A DNA stretch of 64,000 nucleotides from Eledone cirrhosa. Its lineage: Eukaryota; Mollusca; Cephalopoda; Octopoda; Eledonidae. Shown one piece after another: positions 57,151 to 64,000 of the stretch. The stretch covers positions 341,284,907-341,348,906 of the forward strand of contig OZ024743.1 in assembly GCA_964016885.1 (NCBI GenBank), read 5' to 3'. How positions within the stretch are numbered: position 1 is the stretch's first letter; each line of letters begins with the position of its first letter. Below the pieces are notes generated by a model. That model was not told the DNA's origin, ran no database searches, and was given only the letters and a program-made list of their open reading frames with translations. Both the position numbers and the translations under genes were made by a program.

Positions 57151-58240
57151 TGTGCGTACCACTATTGTGTGTACCGCTAAAGTGTGTACCGCTAAAGTAT
57201 GTACCGCTACAGTGTGAACCGCTAAAGTGTGTACCGCCAAAGTATGTACCTTTAAAGTGTGTACCGCCAAAGTATGTACTCCTAAAGTGTGTACCACCAA
57301 AATATGTACCGCTAAAGTGTGTACCGCCAAAGTATGTACCGCTCGCTAATGTATGTACCGCTAAAGTGTGTACCACCAAAGTATGTACCGCTAAAGTGTG
57401 TACCACCAAAGTATGTACCCCTAAAGTGTGTACCGCCAAAATATGTACCGCTAAAGTGTGTAGCGGTAAAGTGTGTACCGCCAAAGTATGTACCGCTAAA
57501 ATATGTACAGCTAAAGTGTGTACCGCCAAAGTATGTATCGCTAACGTGTGTACCGCCAAAGTATGTACCGCTAAAGTATGTACCGCTAAAGTGTGTACCG
57601 CCAGAGTATGTACTGCTAAAGTGTGTAACGCCAAAGTATGTACCGCTAAAGTGTGTACCGCCAAAGTATGTATCGCTAAAGTGTGTACCGCCAAAGTATG
57701 TACCGCTAAAGTGTGGACCGCCAAAGTATTACCGCTAAAGTATGTACCGCTACAGTGTTTACCGCAAAAGTGTGTGCCGCCAAAGTATGTACCGCTAAAG
57801 TCTGTACGGCCAAAGTATGTACCGTTAAAGTGTGTACCGCTAAAGTGTGTACCACCAAAGTATGTACCGCTAAAGTGTGTACCGCCAAAGTATGTACCGC
57901 TAAAGTGTGTACCGTCAAAATATGTACCGCCAAAGTGGGTACCGCCAAAGTATGTACCGCCACAGTATGTACCGCTAAAGTGTGAACCGCCAAAGTATGT
58001 ACCGCCAAAGTATGTACCGCCAAAGTGTGTACCGCCAAAGTATGTACCGCCAAAGTATGTACCGCCAAAGTGTGTACCGCCAAAGTATGTACCGCCAAAG
58101 TATGTACCGCCAAAGTGTGTACCGCCAAAGTGTGTAACGCCAAAGTATGTACCGCCAAAGTGTGTACCGCCAAAGTGTGTAACGCCAAAGTATGTACCGC
58201 CAAAGTATGTACGGCTACAGTGTGTACCGCTACAGTCCGC
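57151..58240. repeat. 15-bp minisatellite, about 73 units
   Basis: Tandem units of GTACCGCCAAAGTAT and GTACCGCTAAAGTGT. In the first two thirds the two variants alternate (30-bp higher-order unit); in the last third GCC forms dominate with a 45-bp pattern (two TAT units, one TGT unit). A 4-base insertion near 57345 and a 2-base deletion near 57727 shift phase. Because the unit is a multiple of three, several frames stay open: plus TAKVC or VPPKY/VPLKC, minus TLAVH. I treat the long frames (up to 388 codons) as by-products. Confidence 0.93.
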
Positions 58241-59884
<1,644 letters not shown>

Positions 59885-60420
59885 GGTGAGCGGGTGTGTT
59901 TGTGTGTGTTTAGGTGTGTAAGTGCGATAACGAATTACGTATGCATCCCCACTGCGCTAACATTTGTATTTACATACATACGTACGTACATATATATCAT
60001 CTCTGCCTTTGTTATTTTTTAATGAAGTGACATTTGATGTATGTGCAGGGTAAGAAATTGCTCCACGGAGAGAGAGAGGGGGCGGATGGAGATAAAGTAG
60101 AAATATATAACGATAAAGAGACCATTCGTCATGACAACAAACGCAGCACACCGCTTGAAGAAACGTGAGAAAAAGAAATAGATAACGAGAGAGTGAGAGA
60201 GGGGGGTCAGAGATATAGAGAGAAAGAGAGTCAGAGAGAGAGAGAGAGTGGAAATCAGAAAGAGGGAAAATAATAAATGAATACGAATGTGTAATGGAAA
60301 AAGGCGTAAAAATGTGATGTCGGGCAAAAAAGGGAGACAAATGATTCTTCCATAAAACTAAAAGTGGGATGGTCGAAACGGTACATATGCACACACGTTT
60401 AGATATACATACATACATGT
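59885..60420. other. Intergenic, GA-rich low complexity
   Basis: GAGAGAGA-rich stretches at 60060-60260. No gene. Confidence 0.6.
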
Positions 60421-61350
60421 ATATATCTCTATGTAGGATAAGAAACTCCTAGAAGAGCTGGACAATAGAAGTTCTTCAGAGAAGAAATCCCGCTCAAGCA
60501 AGTATTTGGGCTCCTAACTCCTTACCCTCTAAGGAGGCCGGGCCGCATTCAGGACATTACATTGGGTGCCCTTCTGCTAACCATTAATCATTTGGATGTC
60601 GGAGACTTGCTGAGTATTTAAACCGTATGGTCATTTTGGTGGCATGATCTAGCTAGGAACACTTCTCCGATGCCTCTGCTTACAAAGGTATATTTTGTAG
60701 TCATTGTAGCGGTGAGATGTTAACAGTTTTGCTGGCGCCGCCGCCAACACAACGAGCCACGACTCACCGAAAATTACTTCCTTCCGCTTGCGTTCAAATA
60801 CAAACACAATGCCGTTCCGCTGCTTCTGATATTACCTTTAGGGCTTTGGTCCTCATCTTCCCAGGGACTGGAATTTGTTTCAAGAGTTTGTAGGAAGATT
60901 TGCCCACAAAGCCTGTGTCACGAGCCTCCATGGTGAGAACTTTGACTCGGATGTCAGCTTTCTTCAGGCTGTTAGCTAAACTGGCGTATTTTTCGGTCTT
61001 GAGTACGTGAGTTTCTTCTAATCTACTTTCAAATATTTTGAAAAACTGGAATGGTTGTTTTGCCAAATCTGGATGGTCTGCTGTACATTCAGAAGTCTTG
61101 ATACATGTGCCCTTTATGGAATAGAGGTTTCTGGCCATGATTTGCTGGGTTTTAATTTTGTTCGTACTTTTCACATGTACAATCTCCTTCGGTACTTGAT
61201 TATGTCTTCATGTGTATCTAACATGCTCTAGTACTATTCTGCATAAGATCAGAATGTGTTACTAAGTCTGTCGACCCTGGCATATTTGGCATTCGCGGTT
61301 ATCTTATTTGCACCACTTGACTAAATTCGTATTCGAGCAGGGGAGATCAT
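60421..61350 (-). mobile_element. REL-type LINE, C-terminal coding fragment and 3' UTR
   Basis: The minus-strand frame 61174-60794 reads LEETHVLKTEKYASLANSLK, ADIRVKVLTMEARDTGFVGK and KALKVISEAAERH. This corresponds to the end of R2/HERO/NeSL-type LINEs, where a KxERY-like helix is followed by a VExGxRGFV-like strand and AE(A)AERxS. Upstream (61200-61350) HNQVPKEIVHV in a shifted frame fits the HNxVL block. A 3' UTR of about 350 bp follows (60790-60440). It is a different family from the 22-24 kb REL element, as it lacks the RPD-LLIDM sequence in this part. Family assignment is from memory of the C-terminal motif. Confidence 0.6.
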
Positions 61351-61614
61351 AGACAGGTGTGAGGAGAAAACTGACTCAGAGAGGCACCAATGCCACATGT
61401 CTTTCCAACTGAAACACTTCTGGAGTGCACCTTCCGACGTCACTAACTGGTCCAGTGGGCTCTGCTGAACTGCCTTCCGGAGTCTTCAGGAATCCTCTTC
61501 TCCCTTCATCTGCTTGAAAATTAGTCTCTCCTAATCTTACCCGTCTCCCCTAACCTCCGTTTTATTTTGTTACGCCCAGTCCACATGTATGTATGTCTGT
61601 GTGATTATCTAGAT
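61351..61614. other. Intergenic, no gene recognised
   Basis: Mid-GC sequence, possibly a continuation of the REL LINE (CACTTCTGGAGTGCACCTTC), not recognised. Confidence 0.4.
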
Positions 61615-61812
61615 CCCGAGTTAAATAGGGGGGTAATCACAGTTAATAAGGTACTCAAAACATTAGTAGAGTGATAACATCAATAAGTAATATAGACATG
61701 GCTTATACGGGATTAGAACTGTTTCATTTGTATGAAATAATCATCAAAATGCGCATCTCTGATGATTTCATATGAACGAAATAGTTGTAGTCATGTAGAA
61801 GCCATTTCTATA
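61615..61812. repeat. Inverted repeat R4 with TGATGA...GAAA arms
   Basis: Arms at about 61703-61747 and 61757-61800 are imperfect reverse complements (AACTGTTTCATTTGTATGAA against TTCATATGAACGAAATAGTT). A single diverged arm with its flank recurs at about 63128-63225 (GAATGAAATAGTTCTAGTCC). The consensus strand has CTGATGA, a short helix, GAAA, AGTTCTA and GTC in hammerhead-like order, but the stems are weak. Confidence 0.5.
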
Positions 61813-61903
61813 TTATATATATTATATATATATATATATTATAAAGAAAACGAAAAATCAGTGATGCATCTGCTACCACTATACACCATAGCTACCACTA
61901 TAC

Positions 61904-61944
<41 letters not shown>

Positions 61945-63701
61945 AAATGAACGAACAAAACACAGGATGCAATTGTACACAGTTATATTGTGGAAGTGGA
62001 GGTGGTGGAGGATATATATGTAGGAATGTATGTGTATGCATTTAGGTGCATATGTGTGCATGTATGTTTGTGTGTGTGTTTGTGAATGTTTGTACGTATG
62101 AGTGTGTGTGTTTGTGTGCGTGTGTGTGTGTGAGTGCGTGCGCGCGTGTGTGTTTGTGTGTCTGCCTGTCTTTGTAACACATATTGCTAACTGGAAAATT
62201 ACATAGCCATATAATGCGATGAAATTGAAAAGTGTGGTAATTTGATTTACAAAGTCTCCACCATTTTGAAACACTAGTTAGTTTAGTTAGCAAACACAAT
62301 ATTTTTTCCCATGTAATATTGTTACTATTATTAAATATTTTAATATTCAAACCTGAATGAGAATTGAAGATAATGTATTTTAACCATTAAATAGTGTTAT
62401 AAAGAGTGAGACAAACAAGGAAAATACGTACTTCTTTTGAAATCAAAAGTTATTCCAATAATCTGAAATTAGTGAAATATATTTGAAAACAATTTATTTT
62501 GGAAAAGAAAATGTTATAGAGTAAACATGAAAAATGAAATATGTTTAATTCGTTTTAAATCAAAAGGAATTCAAGCTATATATTAGTAAAGAGGACTACA
62601 CAGTGGTGAAACTATTAAAGAGAAAGTTAAAAATAATAAACAGGAAAGAGAAACAGAAAAAGAAGGAGAAAATGTTTAAGTAATTAAAAGGAGATAAAGG
62701 AGAGGGGGTGTTAAATTCTGCACTATTGGCGGGGTAGTATATCTCAGCGCCGTGGAGAACAATCTACAACAGGCCCTGCATCAACTATTCCGCTCAGGCG
62801 GATTCACTTCTGATTTTACGGAAAATGGCAGCATCATTTGAAATAGAAAAACACAGGAAAAATAAAATAATTAACATCTTCCATTCTATTACAGGCACGA
62901 TCATCTCTAAACGCGCGGTCATATTGGCAACATATTTGCATATAACTAAAACAGACCACCGAAAAGACTGTACATTCTACAAAGCACATATACAGTAGCC
63001 CCCACACTAAAACACACACACAAATAACAAATTACACACCTGCACTCACACACAAACATGTATATACATACATACACACACACATATGTATATATATATA
63101 TTTATATATATATATGTGTGTGTGTATCCCGGGTTGAAGTAGGGGTGACTATAGAGAAAAGGGCTTTCCTGGTGGTTTCCTTTGAATGAAATAGTTCTAG
63201 TCCTGTAGCTGCCAGTTCTATATGTGGTTGGTTTTTCATTTTAATTTATCCTTTTAATTACAATGTTTTTACCAAACCTCTCGTAGTTTATATGTTCTTC
63301 ATGCTAGTGGTCTTATAGATCCTGTATATGAAAACACACTCTCCTGTGTTTTCCTTTCTATATAGTGTATATATATATATATATATAAAGTTTAGTAAAT
63401 CTGAAGAAAACTGGTGACAGAACCAAAGTCAGCACTCGATGCAGAGCAGATTGTATACAATAAGAACAAAGTGGACATGTTACATGGGACATGTATTGTT
63501 CAATCCTGATTACAAATCCAAGTCTGCCTGATCCTGGATTCAACAAAAAATTACATCAAATCTGTGGTCGATGCCCTCCCGCATTACGAGCCAGTTGCTT
63601 GAGAAAGATTTGTAACTGGGATTCAGCAATACATGTCCTATGTAACATCTCCAATTTGTTCTTCTGATATATACATATATATATACACACACACACACAC
63701 G

Positions 63702-63710
<9 letters not shown>
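61813..63710. other. Intergenic with scattered microsatellites
   Basis: (TA)n at 61905-61939, a TG-rich block 62030-62165, CA/TA tracts 63000-63125 and 63365-63386, and a diverged copy of R4 at 63128-63225. No gene recognised. Confidence 0.6.

Positions 63711-63782
<72 letters not shown>
63688..63782. repeat. (CA)n/(TA)n/(TG)n microsatellite
   Basis: Mirror-like arrangement of CA, TA and TG arrays. Confidence 0.95.
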
Positions 63783-63794
63783 AATAATAATAAA

Positions 63795-63935
63795 TTAGAA
63801 GATTAAAATCCAAAGAGGGCTCGATAAGGATAAATATATATCAAATATATAAGAACCATAGAGCAAAGATTTATTAAAATAACAGATTAAAGTTTAAGCA
63901 GAGAATCGCTGTTTTCACTCTTAACGGTATCTTCT
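63795..63935. repeat. Repeat R3, rearranged copy
   Basis: The first half (AATCCAAAGAGGGCTCGATA to AGAGCAAAGAT) is the reverse complement of about 21320-21400, while the second half (GATTAAAGTTTAAGCAGAG to CGGTATCTTCTG) matches 21270-21325 in direct orientation. The two halves thus changed relative orientation. Confidence 0.7.
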
Positions 63936-64000
63936 GATATATATATATGTATATATGTCATATTTTCCTGTGTCAGTTTTCTCGTTGCTTTGGTCCCTGC

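Noticed and set aside
57151..58240. CRISPR-like array
   Set aside because: Units are contiguous with no unique spacers, and the context is an animal genome.

Overview
This window looks like nuclear DNA of a cephalopod mollusc, most probably an octopus. The reasons are an AT-rich background full of very long (TA)n, (CA)n, (GTAT)n and (TTC)n arrays, many copies of a tRNA-derived SINE of the kind described from octopus, and LINE families that are abundant in octopod genomes. I find no rRNA, no convincing functional tRNA, no bacterial-type operon and no intact host protein-coding gene. Almost everything recognisable is transposable-element sequence, much of it nested. The species assignment is inference from repeat content only.

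Layout. 1-2.2 kb: intergenic, with a TA-flanked fold-back repeat and, on the minus strand at 1284-1370, a hammerhead-ribozyme-like fold. 2.3-5.7 kb: a decayed RTE-like LINE (endonuclease, reverse transcriptase, three C2H2 fingers). 5.7-10.5 kb: microsatellites and unknown repeats. 10.5-14.4 kb: a heavily decayed Tx1/L1-like LINE on the minus strand (copy C), with most of its RT deleted. 15-18.2 kb: a SINE cluster and a LINE tail. 18.4-19.7 kb: a second hammerhead-like motif and a large inverted repeat. 20-21.6 kb: microsatellites. 21.6-24.6 kb: SINEs and two minus-strand LINE copies with a restriction-like endonuclease (REL). They meet head-to-head a 5'-truncated Tx1-like copy (copy B, 24.6-26.96 kb). 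27-28.6 kb: (TA)n arrays, a perfect 60-bp inverted repeat and a Helitron-type 3' end. 31.2-32.75 kb: Tx1-like copy D (ORF1 joined to the ORF2 tail), next to a CpG-rich island (32.8-33.4 kb). 34.9-36.1 kb: a decayed plus-strand REL LINE. 36.2-36.9 and 52.85-53.5 kb: two minus-strand APE LINE fragments, each ending in (GAA)n. 40.0-41.0 kb: a pseudogene of a dispersed invertebrate protein family with a GERFHQD motif. 46.7-52.85 kb: the best element, a full-length two-ORF Tx1-like LINE (copy A) inside a TTC microsatellite, with only one stop in each ORF. 57.15-58.24 kb: a 15-bp minisatellite that mimics long ORFs. 60.4-61.35 kb: the C-terminal part of another REL-type LINE.

The most interesting signals are these. 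(1) Minus-strand hammerhead-ribozyme-like folds occur in two copies of one dispersed repeat (1284-1370 and 54531-54616), with compensatory changes in stems II and III, and a third candidate lies at 18454-18514. (2) A TA-flanked repeat carries a fold-back hairpin whose perfect arms are 8 bp in one copy and 60 bp in another. (3) LINE insertion boundaries coincide with TTC and TAA microsatellites. No genes here appear to act together as a pathway; the interactions are insertions, truncations and nesting of mobile DNA.
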